Origin: Verrucosispora sp. NA02020
Lineage (GTDB): Bacteria; Actinomycetota; Actinomycetes; Mycobacteriales; Micromonosporaceae
Direction: 5' to 3'
DNA: 64,000 nucleotides
Assembly: GCF_013364215.1 (NCBI RefSeq)
Contig: NZ_CP054923.1
Location: forward strand, 1,984,001-2,048,000
Positions 20,089 through 31,018 of this stretch are shown here, one piece after another (position 1 is the first letter of the stretch; every line of letters begins with the position of its first letter). The notes beneath the pieces were generated by a model that did no database searches, had not been told where the DNA came from, and saw nothing but the letters and a program-made list of their open reading frames with translations. The translations under genes and the position numbers were made by a program.

Positions 20089-20409
20089 CGGCGACCGCCG
20101 CCGCTGCGGCCGTCACCACCCGGTGGACGCGGCGTCACGTCGCGGACGCGGTGCGGTGGCCGAGACGACGTGGTGCGGAGGCCGACGCGGCACGGTGACC
20201 TGGCGCTCTGGTCGTTGCGGCCGGGCAGTGGCGAAGGGCACCGGACGTCCGGTGTGGCGTCGCGTGGGGCCGGTCGCCGGTCCTGGTTATGCTGAGTCGG
20301 CCTTCGCGGCTTCTTCTGCGCGGAGGCGTTTTCGTGGGGCGACTACCGCGCCCTCGACCCGGGTCCGCCGGCCTGCGGTCGGGACACTGCGGTCGGAGAG
20401 GAGCGAGCC
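20089..20409. other. Gene-free stretch before helicase
   Basis: About 320 bases with no supported gene. It holds G- and C-rich sequence and, just before the next start, GGAGAGGAGCG as a ribosome binding site. A helicase promoter is expected here but I cannot point to clear boxes. Confidence 0.4.
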
Positions 20410-22134
20410 GTGGCACCCCGGACGCCGGCGCTCGAGACGTTCCCGCCCCTACGGGCCTGGCAACGCAAGGCGATGGTGGAGTACCTGCGCCGACGCAGCG
20501 AGGACTTCACCGCAGTCGCCACCCCGGGTGCCGGGAAGACCACCTTCGCCCTGCGGATCGCCGCCGAACTGCTCGCGGACGGCACCGTCGAGGCGGTGAC
20601 CGTGGTGGCGCCGACCGAGCACCTGAAGACCCAGTGGGCGGACGCGGCGGCCCGGATCGGCATCCAGCTCGACGCCGCGTTCCGTAACGCCGACCTGCAC
20701 TCGTCGACGGACTACCACGGTGCGGTGATCACCTACGCGCAGGTCGGCATGGCCCCGCACGTGCATCGGCGGCGCACCATGACCCGGCGCACCCTGGTCA
20801 TCCTCGACGAGATCCACCACGCCGGCGACTCCCGCACCTGGGGCGACGGGGTGAAGGCCGCCTTCGAACCGGCCGTACGCCGGCTGATGCTGACCGGTAC
20901 GCCGTTCCGCTCCGACGACAACCCGATCCCGTTCGTCGACTACGAGCGGGGTGGGGACGGGCTGCTGCGGTCCCGGGCCGACTCGGTGTACGGCTACAGC
21001 GACGCCCTGCGCGACGGCGTGGTGCGGCCGGTGCTGTTCCTGGCGTACTCCGGGGAGACCCGGTGGCGCACCAACGCCGGGGAGGAGCTGTCGGCCCGGC
21101 TGGGCGAGCCGATGACCCAGGATCTCATCGCCCAGGCCTGGCGTACCGCCCTGGATCCGGCCGGGGACTGGATGCCGCAGGTGCTGCGGGCCGCCGACGC
21201 CCGGCTGACCGTGCTGCGCGAGGCGGGCATGCCCGACGCGGCCGGTCTGGTGATCGCCACCGACCAGCAGTCCGCCCGCTCGTACGCCAAACTCATCGAG
21301 CAGGTCACCGGCGAGAAGGCGGCTGTCGTCCTCTCCGACGACGTGGGCGCTTCGGCCCGGATCGCGACGTTCGCGGCGTCCGAGCAGCGGTGGTTGGTCG
21401 CGGTGCGGATGGTCTCCGAGGGGGTCGACATCCCCCGGCTGGCCGTCGGCGTCTACGCCACCAGTGCGAGCACGCCGCTCTACTTCGCGCAGGCCATCGG
21501 GCGGTTCGTCCGGGCCCGTCGCCCGGGGGAGACCGCCTCGGTGTTCCTGCCCAGCGTCCCGCACCTGCTCGGGCTGGCCAGCGAGATGGAGGCCGAGCGG
21601 GACCACGTGCTCGGCAAGCCGAAGGACCGCGAGGGTTTCGACGACGACCTGCTGGAGCGGGCCCAGCGCGACGACCAGGCCAGCGGCGAACTGGAGAAGC
21701 GGTTCGCCGCCCTCTCCGCCACCGCCGAACTCGACCAGGTGATCTTCGACGGCGCCTCGTTCGGCACCGCCGCCCAGGCAGGTACGCCCGAGGAAGAGGA
21801 GTACCTGGGCCTGCCCGGGCTGCTGACCTCGGCACAGGTGGCGGAGCTGCTGTCCAAGCGGCAGTCCGAGCAACTGGCGGCCCGGAAGCGGCGTGCGACC
21901 GAGCGGCCCGCCGAGCCCTCCGCCCCGCCCGCGCCGGCGCCGATGAACGCCGCCCAACGCCGAGTCGCGCTACGCCGCCAGCTCAACGCCCTGGTGGCCG
22001 CCCAGCACCACCGCACCGGTCAACCGCACGGCAAGATCCACGCCGAGCTCCGCCGCCTCTGCGGTGGCCCGCCCAGCGCCCAGGCCACCATCGAACAGCT
22101 CGAAGAACGCATCGCGACCGTCCAGACCCTCTAA
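20410..22134 (+). CDS. DEAD/DEAH-box (ResIII-type) SF2 helicase
   Basis: A 574-residue superfamily 2 helicase. It has motif I TPGAGKTTFALRIAAE, motif Ia VVAPTEHLKTQW, motif II ILDEIHHAGD, motif III MLTGTPFRSDD, motif V VRMVSEGVDIPRL and motif VI QAIGRFVRARRPGE. The C-terminal 150 residues are specific, ending in a helical segment LRRQLNALVAAQHHRTGQPHG that may bind nucleic acid. The family is related to UvrB/ResIII enzymes; the role in DNA or RNA metabolism is not established. GTG start at 20410 with GGAGAGG upstream. The 3' end is followed by a C-rich tract and a large hairpin. Confidence 0.88.
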   Translation: MAPRTPALETFPPLRAWQRKAMVEYLRRRSEDFTAVATPGAGKTTFALRIAAELLADGTVEAVTVVAPTEHLKTQWADAAARIGIQLDAAFRNADLHSSTDYHGAVITYAQVGMAPHVHRRRTMTRRTLVILDEIHHAGDSRTWGDGVKAAFEPAVRRLMLTGTPFRSDDNPIPFVDYERGGDGLLRSRADSVYGYSDALRDGVVRPVLFLAYSGETRWRTNAGEELSARLGEPMTQDLIAQAWRTALDPAGDWMPQVLRAADARLTVLREAGMPDAAGLVIATDQQSARSYAKLIEQVTGEKAAVVLSDDVGASARIATFAASEQRWLVAVRMVSEGVDIPRLAVGVYATSASTPLYFAQAIGRFVRARRPGETASVFLPSVPHLLGLASEMEAERDHVLGKPKDREGFDDDLLERAQRDDQASGELEKRFAALSATAELDQVIFDGASFGTAAQAGTPEEEEYLGLPGLLTSAQVAELLSKRQSEQLAARKRRATERPAEPSAPPAPAPMNAAQRRVALRRQLNALVAAQHHRTGQPHGKIHAELRRLCGGPPSAQATIEQLEERIATVQTL

Positions 22135-22168
22135 CCCCACCCACCCACCCACCCCACCCACCCCGCCT

Positions 22169-22241
22169 GACCCGGGTGATCAAGAGGTTTGCGTCGGGGT
22201 GAGCGGGCGATCGTGGCCCAAATCTCTTGATCACCCGGGTC
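22169..22241. repeat. Dispersed hairpin repeat (family B), copy 1
   Basis: Twenty-two-base arms (22169-22190 and 22220-22241) containing GGGTGATCAAGAGGTTT pair with a single G-U and a 29-base loop. A C-rich run of CCCA units (22134-22166) lies directly before it. A second copy with a perfect stem is at 59802-59862, also beside a C-rich repeat. Confidence 0.8.
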
Positions 22242-22275
22242 GGGCGGGGCGGGGAGAGGGCGGGGCAGAGAGACG

Positions 22276-22314
22276 GAGCCGGCCGGAGGCCCGTGTGGGG
22301 CCTCCGGCCGGCTC
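22276..22314. terminator. Strong bidirectional terminator
   Basis: Perfect 17-base stem GAGCCGGCCGGAGGCCC with its complement at 22298-22314 and a five-base loop, 16 bases past the stop of the DUF7455 gene and facing the helicase. Confidence 0.85.
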
Positions 22315-22329
22315 TGTGTCTCGTGGGTT

Positions 22330-22563
22330 CTAGTTGGCCATCAGGTCGGCGCCGCGCCACGTGAACTCAGGATCCGTCGCGAACCGTACGGTGATCTTCA
22401 CGAGATCTTCCGCGTACTTGTTGGCGTGGTGTCCACAGAACACCAGCTCACTGCCACCCGAGAGGGTGATCCGGAGCTTGCCGGCGGCATTGCAGCGGTC
22501 GCACCGTTCATCGGCGGCCGGGGGGCTCACCGTCTCGGGCGGCGGCGTGAGGGTCGGGGTCAT
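22330..22563 (-). CDS. DUF7455 small zinc-finger protein
   Basis: A 77-residue protein. A short proline-rich N-terminus precedes RCDRCNAAGKLRI and ELVFCGHHANKY, a CxxC and C/H-H arrangement likely to bind zinc. Conserved next to sigma factor genes in actinobacteria (its mycobacterial counterpart lies by sigB, as I recall). The ATG at 22563 follows GAGGAGGAAGG. Function unknown; an RNA polymerase or ribosome accessory role is only a guess. Confidence 0.78.
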   Translation of the reverse strand: MTPTLTPPPETVSPPAADERCDRCNAAGKLRITLSGGSELVFCGHHANKYAEDLVKITVRFATDPEFTWRGADLMAN

Positions 22564-22743
22564 CGCCTTCCTCCTCTGGTCGTCACCGATGAACACTCTC
22601 TTCGGTCTGGTCACCTATCGTGCAACACCCTTGCAGGGCCTCGCCTTCCCTGTGTGCCCGCGGGGGACCGAGGTCACACCTGGCACGGATAGTGTGCCGT
22701 GCACCCAGGGTGCCACGTCAACGATCACATTCGTGCAACCACC

Positions 22744-22776
22744 TGATCACCATCCGGCGTTGACGCCTGGTGATCA
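22744..22776 (-). terminator. Hairpin terminator of the principal sigma gene
   Basis: On the minus strand TGATCACC...GGTGATCA (outer eight bases or more) encloses GGCG TCAA CGCC, 29 bases after the stop of hrdB. The remaining part of 22564-22805 shows no gene and should include the DUF7455 promoter. Confidence 0.65.
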
Positions 22777-22805
22777 AAACGACACGATCGGTTGACGTGT
22801 GCTGA

Positions 22806-24404
<1,599 letters not shown>

Positions 24405-24691
24405 GAATGACCTTCCGGAGGCGAAGAGCGAGCACGGCCGGGATCGTCCGGCGCAGCGTGGGGCACCACGCCGGGCGATGTGGTTGAGGAACCCCCGTGT
24501 CCCCGGCCGACCGGTCGTCCGGTCGCCCGTGGCGGTGGGCAGGGGTGAATTGTAACGCCGTCTGCGGCGATCATCCTGCGCCGCACGGCTGACCGGCGGT
24601 CGAGACCGCCGATTCGGTGCACATCTGGACTTTGTAAGGATGATACCCGCGCAGGACTCGGAAACCCGCCCGTGCGGGAAGGGGACGGACG

Positions 24692-25513
24692 ATGGACCGC
24701 TCGACGCCGCAGCCAGGGCAGTTGTTGGAGATCGCGATCGAGGTGGCGCGGGAGGCGGCGGCCACCGCGTACCGGATGAGGGTCGAGGGCGTCTCCGTGG
24801 CGGCCACCAAGAGCACCGCCACCGACGTGGTGACCGCCGCCGACCGCGCGGTGGAGCGCCAGATCATCGACGCGTTGCGTCGGCGGCGTCCGGACGACGC
24901 GGTGCTGGGCGAGGAGTACGGCGCGGCGGAGCGCGGCACGGCGGCACCGGCGCCGGTGCGGTGGATCGTGGATCCGATCGACGGCACGGTCAACTACCTG
25001 TACGGGCTGGCGCACTGCGCGGTGTCGATCGCTGCCGAGGTGAACGGCGAGGTCGTGGCCGGTGTGGTGCGCAACATCCAGACCGGCGAGGAGTGGACCG
25101 CGACGGCCGGCGGCGGTGCCTGGCGGGACGGCCGGCGGTTGCGCGGTTCCGCCGAGACCGACCTCGGGCAGGCGCTGGTGATCACCGGTTTCGGCTACGA
25201 CTCGGCCCGTCGGGTCCACCAGGCCCGGGTGGTGACCGAGTTGATTGCGCACGTCCGGGACATCCGTCGGCTCGGCGCCGCCGCCGTCGACCTCTGCCTG
25301 GTCGCCGAGGGGCGCGCCGACGCGTTCTACGAGAAGGGCCTGGCGGACTGGGACCGGGCCGCCGGCGGACTGGTGGCCACCGAGGCCGGCCTGCGGATAG
25401 GCGGGATCGACGGGCAGGACCCCGGGCCGGACATGGTCATCGCGGCGCCGCCGGAGCTGTTCGTGCCGCTGCACGACCGGCTGGCCGCGCTGGACGCCTC
25501 CGGCGGCCCCTGA
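24692..25513 (+). CDS. suhB: Inositol monophosphatase family protein
   Basis: A 273-residue Mg2+-dependent phosphatase. It has the metal-binding motifs GEEYG (motif Glu), [12 protein letters not shown] (motif 1) and DWDRAAGG (motif 2, WD). Substrate is likely inositol 1-phosphate, feeding phosphatidylinositol and mycothiol synthesis, though relatives act on other sugar phosphates. ATG at 24692, GGGGACGG upstream. Located beside the principal sigma gene as in mycobacteria (suhB-sigA), but the ppgK gene found between them there is absent here. Confidence 0.88.
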   Translation: MDRSTPQPGQLLEIAIEVAREAAATAYRMRVEGVSVAATKSTATDVVTAADRAVERQIIDALRRRRPDDAVLGEEYGAAERGTAAPAPVRWIVDPIDGTVNYLYGLAHCAVSIAAEVNGEVVAGVVRNIQTGEEWTATAGGGAWRDGRRLRGSAETDLGQALVITGFGYDSARRVHQARVVTELIAHVRDIRRLGAAAVDLCLVAEGRADAFYEKGLADWDRAAGGLVATEAGLRIGGIDGQDPGPDMVIAAPPELFVPLHDRLAALDASGGP

Positions 25514-25606
25514 TCGTCCGGCCGGGTGACCCGTAGTCGGGACGCTCGGCCGATCAGATCGGCCCGCCCGGCTCGTCCGGTCCACCCGGTCGGGTCGATC
25601 CGTCGG

Positions 25607-26137
25607 TCAGTCCTCGATCGGCATCGGGCAGGTGCCCGGCGGGGCCACCGGCGAACCGAGGTCACCGAGGGACTGGTTCACCTCGGTGGTGGTCGCCAGT
25701 TGCCGGAAGCCGTTGCCGAGGACCACGTCCACCACGTCGTCCTCGCGCTTGGCGTCGTACTCGTACTCGGCGTTGTTGAGGAAGTACGCCCGCAGCAGGT
25801 GGGCGGAGCCGACGCCCTTCGGGCCGTACCGCAGCACCGCCACGTCGTCGACCTGCTTCTTCTGGCTCGCTTCCTTCTGGACCTGGAAGTCGCGGTTGCG
25901 GAACTCGTCGCCCACGCTGGCGGCCAACCCGGGGCGGTCGGTGGCGTTCAGCACTTTGATCTTGACGTCCTTGCGCTCGCGCAACGTCACGTCGGCGCGG
26001 GGCCAGTCCACCGGGCAACCCTGGGCGGAGCCCGCGTTACCCTGGGTGTCCTTGACGAGTGCGACGACCACGAAGACCAGGGCGACCACCGCCAGCATGC
26101 CGACGACAACGAGTGCTCGCACTCGCGCAAAGCTCAT
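25607..26137 (-). CDS. LytR C-terminal domain envelope protein (Cei-like)
   Basis: A 176-residue protein with one N-terminal membrane span (residues 6-28) and an extracytoplasmic LytR_C domain: VKIKVLNATDRPGLAASVGDEFRNRDF, continuing to VLGNGFRQL. Members near dut and sigA, such as mycobacterial Rv2700 (Cei), are needed for cell envelope integrity. The ATG at 26137 gives a short cytoplasmic lead before the span. Divergent from the DUF4193 gene. Confidence 0.82.
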   Translation of the reverse strand: MSFARVRALVVVGMLAVVALVFVVVALVKDTQGNAGSAQGCPVDWPRADVTLRERKDVKIKVLNATDRPGLAASVGDEFRNRDFQVQKEASQKKQVDDVAVLRYGPKGVGSAHLLRAYFLNNAEYEYDAKREDDVVDVVLGNGFRQLATTTEVNQSLGDLGSPVAPPGTCPMPIED

Positions 26138-26555
26138 CAGGGCGCTCCCGGGCGATGGATGGGTGGCAGCGGCCGTCGGCGTGGGGGGCCCGTCCCGCCG
26201 GCCGCCGGGTACGCCGCTGAGGTTAACGGTTGTCCGACCGTCGCGTGGAAACAGTCCGACATACCGGCGCGCCACCCTGGAACCGGGTACTACTACCCCT
26301 ATCTTCGTGTCGCCTGAGTCACATTGGGAACAACTTCCCGTGCAGGGGCGTACATCTCAGCCACGAGGGCGGTATACATGCCTCGCCCAAGGGGGGGTAG
26401 GTTCCGCGCTCGTCGGGGAGATCCTCTGGCGGTCTGGCCCACACAGTCGTCGGGTCGGGTGGCCGACACTTGCGGTGGCCTGCCAGCGGAACCGAAACAG
26501 CGTCGTCCGGCGTTACAACCGGAAGCGACAACATCGAAATGGGAGAGTGAAACCG
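26138..26555. promoter_or_regulatory. Long divergent intergenic region
   Basis: About 418 bases between the LytR_C and DUF4193 genes. It is less GC-rich than the coding DNA around it, with AT-richer patches near 26281-26345, and holds an upstream GGGAGAG ribosome binding site for DUF4193. Promoters for both genes must lie here, but I see no repeat or RNA structure I can name. Confidence 0.45.
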
Positions 26556-26852
26556 ATGGCCACCGACTACGACGCCCCGCGCCGCGACGAGGTCGACCTC
26601 GGCGAGGACAGCCTCGAAGAGCTCAAGGCCCGGCGCGTCGACTCACAGTCGGGTGCCGTGGACGTCGACGAGGCGGAGGTGGCGGAGAGCTTCGAGCTGC
26701 CCGGCGCCGACCTGGCCGACGAGGAGCTCACGGTCAAGGTGCTGCCGATGCAGCAGGACGAGTTCCGCTGTGCCCGGTGCTTCCTGGTGCACCACCGCAG
26801 CCAGCTGGCAGTCGAGCGCAACGGCGAGCTGATCTGCCGTGAGTGTGTCTGA
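26556..26852 (+). CDS. DUF4193 zinc-ribbon protein
   Basis: A 98-residue, acidic protein ending in a four-cysteine zinc ribbon (FRCARCFLVHHRSQL and LICRECV). Highly conserved across actinobacteria, always near dut (Rv2699c-like). Function unknown; the fold is similar to RNA-polymerase or ribosome-associated zinc ribbons. ATG at 26556 with GGGAGAG upstream. Followed by a strong terminator. Confidence 0.88.
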   Translation: MATDYDAPRRDEVDLGEDSLEELKARRVDSQSGAVDVDEAEVAESFELPGADLADEELTVKVLPMQQDEFRCARCFLVHHRSQLAVERNGELICRECV

Positions 26853-26876
26853 CCGACGGCCCGACACCACCAGAAC

Positions 26877-26905
26877 AGCGGCGGCTCCGGGACGGAGCCG
26901 CCGCT
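26877..26905 (+). terminator. Hairpin terminator after DUF4193
   Basis: Perfect 12-base stem AGCGGCGGCTCC / GGAGCCGCCGCT, five-base loop, 25 bases past the stop. Confidence 0.8.
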
Positions 26906-27074
26906 ACCCGGCTCGGCGAGCGGTGGTGCCCGAGACCTGATTCACTCGTGAGGTGACGCGCCACGCGGTGGCCGTCAGCCGGGGGAGGTCAGGCATGGGC
27001 GCGCGGCAGTGGTCGAGTCATCGATTCCGGGCCGCGGTGTCGCGTGGCGGCACGGAGGGCAGCGGAGTGGCGGC

Positions 27075-27914
27075 ATGAGCGAGCCGAACGCGAACAGGCG
27101 GGACGCGGACGAGCAGGGCACGCACGGGCAGGACACGGACGAGCTGGGCGCGACGGTGGTGGCGTTGACCGCCGACGACGTCGAGCCGGCGGCGCGTCGG
27201 AAGTTGCTCGGGCGTCTGGTGCAGCAGGCCCGGAACCGGGGCATCGGTGACCTCTTCAAGCCCAAGGCGGCCGTGCGGTGGATGGTCGACACCGTCGCCG
27301 AGGTCGCCCCGCACGTACCGATCAGGGACCTGGCGACCCTGCGCCGGCACTTCCCAGGCCTGGACGACGAGCAGTTGGCCGACCGGCTGGTCCGCAACGC
27401 GTCCCGGGCGACCGCGGGGATCGGCGCGGCCGGTGGCGGCGCCTCCGCCGTGCAGTGGACGGTCACCCCGAGCCTGTTGTCCGCGCCGGTGCTGCTGGCC
27501 GCCGAGACGGTCACCGTGGTGACGATCGAGCTGAAGCTGACCGGCGAGCTGCACGAGATCTACGGCGCGCCGCTGCCCAGCGGCGGGACGGAGCGTACGG
27601 TCGCCCTGGTGCAGGCGTGGGCCAACCGGCGCGGCGTCAACCCGATGATGCCGGGCGTGGGGGTCGGTGCGGTGCTCGGCACCGCCGCCCGGCACGAGCT
27701 GCGGGACACCCTGCTCAAGCGGTTCGGTCGTAACCTGACCACGCTCGGGCCCTTCCTCACCGGCGCGGCGGTGGCGAGCTTCCTGAACCGGCGGGCGACC
27801 CGGGCGCTGGCCGACGAACTCCGCACCGACCTGCGCCGGCAGCGGCGGACGCTGCCCGGTGGACCGGCCGGGCCACCCGTGCCCGGTGGCCCGCCCGCGC
27901 TGCCCGCTTCCTGA
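27075..27914 (+). CDS. Conserved hypothetical protein, EcsC-like
   Basis: A 279-residue protein. The N-terminus is acidic and disordered (to about residue 50); the centre has helical segments with two hydrophobic stretches (LLSAPVLLAAETVTVVTIEL and FLTGAAVASFLNRRATRALA); the C-terminus is proline and glycine rich. The closing pattern of glycine-rich helix, Asn-Arg-Arg and Thr-Arg resembles EcsC-family proteins, which is a weak call. ATG at 27075 after GGAGTGG. Not part of an evident operon. Confidence 0.6.
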   Translation: MSEPNANRRDADEQGTHGQDTDELGATVVALTADDVEPAARRKLLGRLVQQARNRGIGDLFKPKAAVRWMVDTVAEVAPHVPIRDLATLRRHFPGLDDEQLADRLVRNASRATAGIGAAGGGASAVQWTVTPSLLSAPVLLAAETVTVVTIELKLTGELHEIYGAPLPSGGTERTVALVQAWANRRGVNPMMPGVGVGAVLGTAARHELRDTLLKRFGRNLTTLGPFLTGAAVASFLNRRATRALADELRTDLRRQRRTLPGGPAGPPVPGGPPALPAS

Positions 27915-28010
27915 CCGGCCGTCCGGCGGCGGCTGAGCCCCGGGACAGTGCCGGCAACGGCCCTGAGAACGCCGAGGAGGCCCGAGTCTGCCCGGAGTGG
28001 GGTACGAAGG

Positions 28011-28502
28011 TCAGCGTGCCGAATCCCGGGCGGCCAGGAGCGCCTCGGCGAGTTCGACCGGGCGCCGGGAACTGACCACCCAGAACGGGGTGGGGTCGTC
28101 CGGGTCGTCGAGGACCACCTGGACGGCGCCGGAGATCCACGGCCGCTGCACCACGAACGCCAGCGGGTCGGCGGCGACACCGAGCACCTCACGCCGCCCG
28201 TCGGCGTCCAGCGCGACGGCGTCGGCGACGAAGCGCGCCGGCAGTCGGGCGTCGTCGACCTGGAGTTCCCCGTCGGTCACCGCGACCCGGATCCGGCCCA
28301 GCCAGGCCATGGTCGCCAGCGCGAGCGGGACGAGCACCGCGAACGGCAGCCAGGCGCGTACGCCGGTCGCGCCCATCCAGACCTCCACCGACAGCAGTGC
28401 GGCGACCGCGATCCCGGCCGGCCACAACCACCAGGGCAGCCGGAGCCGTTCGGCGTACGTCGGGGGTGCCGTGGTGGGGGAGGAGGACGGTGACGTGCTC
28501 AC
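28011..28502 (-). CDS. DUF3093 membrane protein
   Basis: A 163-residue protein with a Ser/Pro-rich N-terminus, two membrane spans (about 25-42 and 48-68), then a beta-rich cytoplasmic domain ending VVSSRRPVELAEALLAAR. Actinobacteria-specific; function unknown. GTG start at 28502. Divergent from dut, the same arrangement as Rv2698/dut in mycobacteria. Confidence 0.8.
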   Translation of the reverse strand: MSTSPSSSPTTAPPTYAERLRLPWWLWPAGIAVAALLSVEVWMGATGVRAWLPFAVLVPLALATMAWLGRIRVAVTDGELQVDDARLPARFVADAVALDADGRREVLGVAADPLAFVVQRPWISGAVQVVLDDPDDPTPFWVVSSRRPVELAEALLAARDSAR

Positions 28503-28588
28503 TCGTGCCAGGGTACGGCGCGCGGCGGCCCGGGTACCGGGCAGGATGGCAGGGTCACCCCCAGCGGAACGGACGAAAGAGGTAGACC

Positions 28589-29119
28589 GTGACCGACCTG
28601 GTGCCCGTACCGGTACGGCAACTCGACCCCGATTTGCCGCTGCCGGCGTACTCGCATCCCGGTGACGCCGGTGCCGACCTGGTGGCCGCCGCCGACGTCG
28701 AGTTGCCGCCCGGCGGCCGGGCTCTGGTGCCGACCGGCGTGGCGATCGCGTTGCCCGAGGGGTACGTGGGTCTGGTCCACCCCCGATCGGGGCTCGCGGC
28801 CAGACTCGGCGTGACGGTGCTCAACGCGCCCGGTACGGTCGACGCCGGCTACCGGGGTGAGATCCTGGTCAACCTGATCAACCATGATCGGGACGCACCG
28901 GTGAAGATCTCGCGGGGCGACCGGATCGCGCAACTCGTTGTGCAGCGGGTGGCACGGGCGGCCTTCCGGCCGGTGGCCGAACTGCCCGCGTCCGGCCGGG
29001 GCACCGGCGGGCACGGCTCCACCGGCGGACACGTCGGCCTGGTGCCGCCGCCGGCCACGGACGGCGTGGACGGAAGAGATGGCACGGTGAGTGCGAACAG
29101 CGGAGGGTGGACGCAGTGA
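28589..29119 (+). CDS. dut: dUTP diphosphatase
   Basis: A 176-residue trimeric dUTPase that converts dUTP to dUMP and keeps uracil out of DNA. All five motifs are present: GDAGADL (1), HPRSGLA (2), [14 protein letters not shown] (3, catalytic Asp), [11 protein letters not shown] (4) and [11 protein letters not shown] (5, P-loop-like). The C-terminal 25 residues beyond motif 5 are an unusual extension. GTG at 28589. Its stop overlaps the GTG of the DUF3710 gene. Confidence 0.95.
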   Translation: MTDLVPVPVRQLDPDLPLPAYSHPGDAGADLVAAADVELPPGGRALVPTGVAIALPEGYVGLVHPRSGLAARLGVTVLNAPGTVDAGYRGEILVNLINHDRDAPVKISRGDRIAQLVVQRVARAAFRPVAELPASGRGTGGHGSTGGHVGLVPPPATDGVDGRDGTVSANSGGWTQ

Positions 29120-29784
29120 TCTTCTCCCGAAAGCGGGCCGCGGGACGGCACGCCCGTGACGAGCGAGCCACGGACGCGCTCCAGACCGTCGACGGCGCCG
29201 GGTCGGCGCCGGAGGCGCCGGCGCGCGGGCCGTACGACGTCTCCGAGGCGCCGGACGGGGTGCAGCGACTCGACCTGGGCAGCCTGCAGATCCCGGCGGT
29301 CCCCGAGGTCGAGGTGCGGGTGCAGGCCGACCCGCAGGGGGTGATCCAGCAGGTCGTGCTGGTGCACGGGCCGAGTGCCCTGCAACTCGGCGTCTTCGCC
29401 GCGCCCCGCTCCGAGGGGATCTGGGACGAGGTGCGCGAGGAGATCCGCAAGTCGTTGTTCAGCGACGGCGCCGCCGCCCAGGAGGTCGTCGGCGAGTACG
29501 GCACCGAGCTGCACGCCCGGGTGCGTACCGAGGACGGGCTGACCGACCTGCGGTTCGTCGGAGTGGACGGGCCGCGCTGGATGGTCCGGGCGGTGTACCA
29601 GGGCGCGGCGGCCACCGACCCCGACGCCGCCGGTCCGCTGGCCGACTGCCTCAACGGGCTCGTCGTCGACCGGGGACAGGAGGCCAAGCCGGTGCGGGAG
29701 CCGCTGCCGCTGCGGCTGCCCCGCGAGGCGTCCGACCAGGTCGAGGCCGATGCCGAGGTGGCGCCGGCGCCGGGTACGCGCTGA
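29116..29784 (+). CDS. DUF3710 protein
   Basis: A 222-residue actinobacterial protein of unknown function. The core [20 protein letters not shown] to [20 protein letters not shown] to [18 protein letters not shown] is the DUF3710 signature. I place the start at GTG 29116 because it overlaps the dut stop in GTGA and follows AGGGTGG at normal spacing; a GTG at 29107 is less well placed. Translationally coupled to dut. Confidence 0.85.
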   Translation: MIFSRKRAAGRHARDERATDALQTVDGAGSAPEAPARGPYDVSEAPDGVQRLDLGSLQIPAVPEVEVRVQADPQGVIQQVVLVHGPSALQLGVFAAPRSEGIWDEVREEIRKSLFSDGAAAQEVVGEYGTELHARVRTEDGLTDLRFVGVDGPRWMVRAVYQGAAATDPDAAGPLADCLNGLVVDRGQEAKPVREPLPLRLPREASDQVEADAEVAPAPGTR

Positions 29785-29912
29785 ACCCGGCTCCGTCGTA
29801 GGCACCGGGACGGCCCGGACCGGCGTACGCTGGCGTGAGTCGTTCCGGTGCCGCCGGGATCGGCGGGTGCCGGCGACGTCCCGGCCGGCGTGGATGGGGT
29901 GACGCGGAGGTC

Positions 29913-30293
29913 ATGAGCACCGGCGAGGGTCGGGGTTCGCTGCGGCGCATGTTGCGACGGCTCACCGCCAGCGAGGCCGAGATCGAGGCGCAGCAGTTGC
30001 AGTGGGACAGCGCCCGCTGCGGCGGTGTCCCGGCGGCGCAGTGCGCCCGGGGTCAGGTGGCCTCGGTCACCGGCCGCCTGCGTACGGTGGTCTACTCGCC
30101 ACGGACCAACCTGCCGGCGCTGGAGGCCGACCTCTACGACGGCAGCGACGTCGTGACGCTGGTCTGGTTGGGTCAGCGGCGTATCACCGGCATCGAGCCC
30201 GGGCGACACCTGACCGCGAAGGGGCGGATCGCGGTGCGGGACGACCGCAAGGTGATCTACAACCCGTACTACGAGTTGGAGCCGTCGACGTGA
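29913..30293 (+). CDS. OB-fold nucleic acid-binding protein
   Basis: A 126-residue protein with an OB-fold of the tRNA-anticodon/RecG-like kind: GQVASVTGRLRTVVYSPRTN to LEADLYDGSDVVTLVWLGQR to GRHLTAKGRIAVRDD. It lies in the conserved dut-DUF3710-OB-DUF3159-trkA gene order, pointing to a housekeeping role; ligand unknown. ATG at 29913 with GCGGAGG upstream. Confidence 0.82.
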   Translation: MSTGEGRGSLRRMLRRLTASEAEIEAQQLQWDSARCGGVPAAQCARGQVASVTGRLRTVVYSPRTNLPALEADLYDGSDVVTLVWLGQRRITGIEPGRHLTAKGRIAVRDDRKVIYNPYYELEPST

Positions 30294-30324
30294 CTGCGCG
30301 GGCGCGGCGGATGAAAGGCGGGCG

Positions 30325-31005
30325 ATGACCACCGGACAGCACCCGGCCACCCAGCCGGAGACCGAGCCGACCGACGAGGAGCGGCTGCCGACCGTCGCCG
30401 AGCAGATGGCCGACCAACTCGGCGGCTGGCGGGGGCTGGTGGAGTCCAGCATCCCGGTGGTCGTCTTCGTGGTGGTCAACATCCTCGGCGAGCTGCGTCC
30501 CGCGGTGATCGCCTCGGTGGGCGTGGCGGTCCTGATCGGCGTGCTGCGGCTGGCCCAGCGCCGGCCGGTACGGCACGCGGTCAACGGACTGTTCGGCATC
30601 GGCATCGGTGCCGCCATCGCCTGGCGCACCGGCGAGGCACGCGACTTCTATCTGCCCGGCATCCTGTACGGCATCGGCTACGGGGTGGCGCTGCTGGTCT
30701 CGGCGGTGATCCGGCAGCCACTGGTCGGCTGGCTCTGGTCGGTGCTGGTGGCCAAGGGCAGCTCCGAGTGGCGCGACGATCCGAGGCTGGTGCGGACCTT
30801 CACCGGCCTGACCGTGCTCTGGGGCGTGGTCTGGTTGGCCAAGGTCGGGGTGCAGGCCGGGCTCTACCTGGCGGAGCAGGACACCGCGCTGGGCGTGGCC
30901 CGGCTCGCGCTGGGCTACCCGCCGTACGTGCTGCTGTTGCTGATCACGGTCTGGACCGTCCGGCGGGTCATGCGGGAGTCGGAGCCGACGCCGCTGCCGA
31001 GCTGA
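30325..31005 (+). CDS. DUF3159 membrane protein
   Basis: A 226-residue integral membrane protein with about five to six spans after a polar N-terminus (TVAEQMADQLGGWRGLVESSIPVVVF). Actinobacterial family, function unknown; always near the trkA/ceoBC pair. ATG at 30325, 31 bases after the OB-fold gene, so probably one operon starting at dut. Ends 13 bases before the convergent trkA gene. Confidence 0.82.
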   Translation: MTTGQHPATQPETEPTDEERLPTVAEQMADQLGGWRGLVESSIPVVVFVVVNILGELRPAVIASVGVAVLIGVLRLAQRRPVRHAVNGLFGIGIGAAIAWRTGEARDFYLPGILYGIGYGVALLVSAVIRQPLVGWLWSVLVAKGSSEWRDDPRLVRTFTGLTVLWGVVWLAKVGVQAGLYLAEQDTALGVARLALGYPPYVLLLLITVWTVRRVMRESEPTPLPS

Positions 31006-31018
31006 CCCGTCCGGCGGC

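Noticed and set aside
20089..20409. Possible small gene upstream of the helicase
   Set aside because: Frames in this stretch are Arg/Gly-rich with no start context or motifs.
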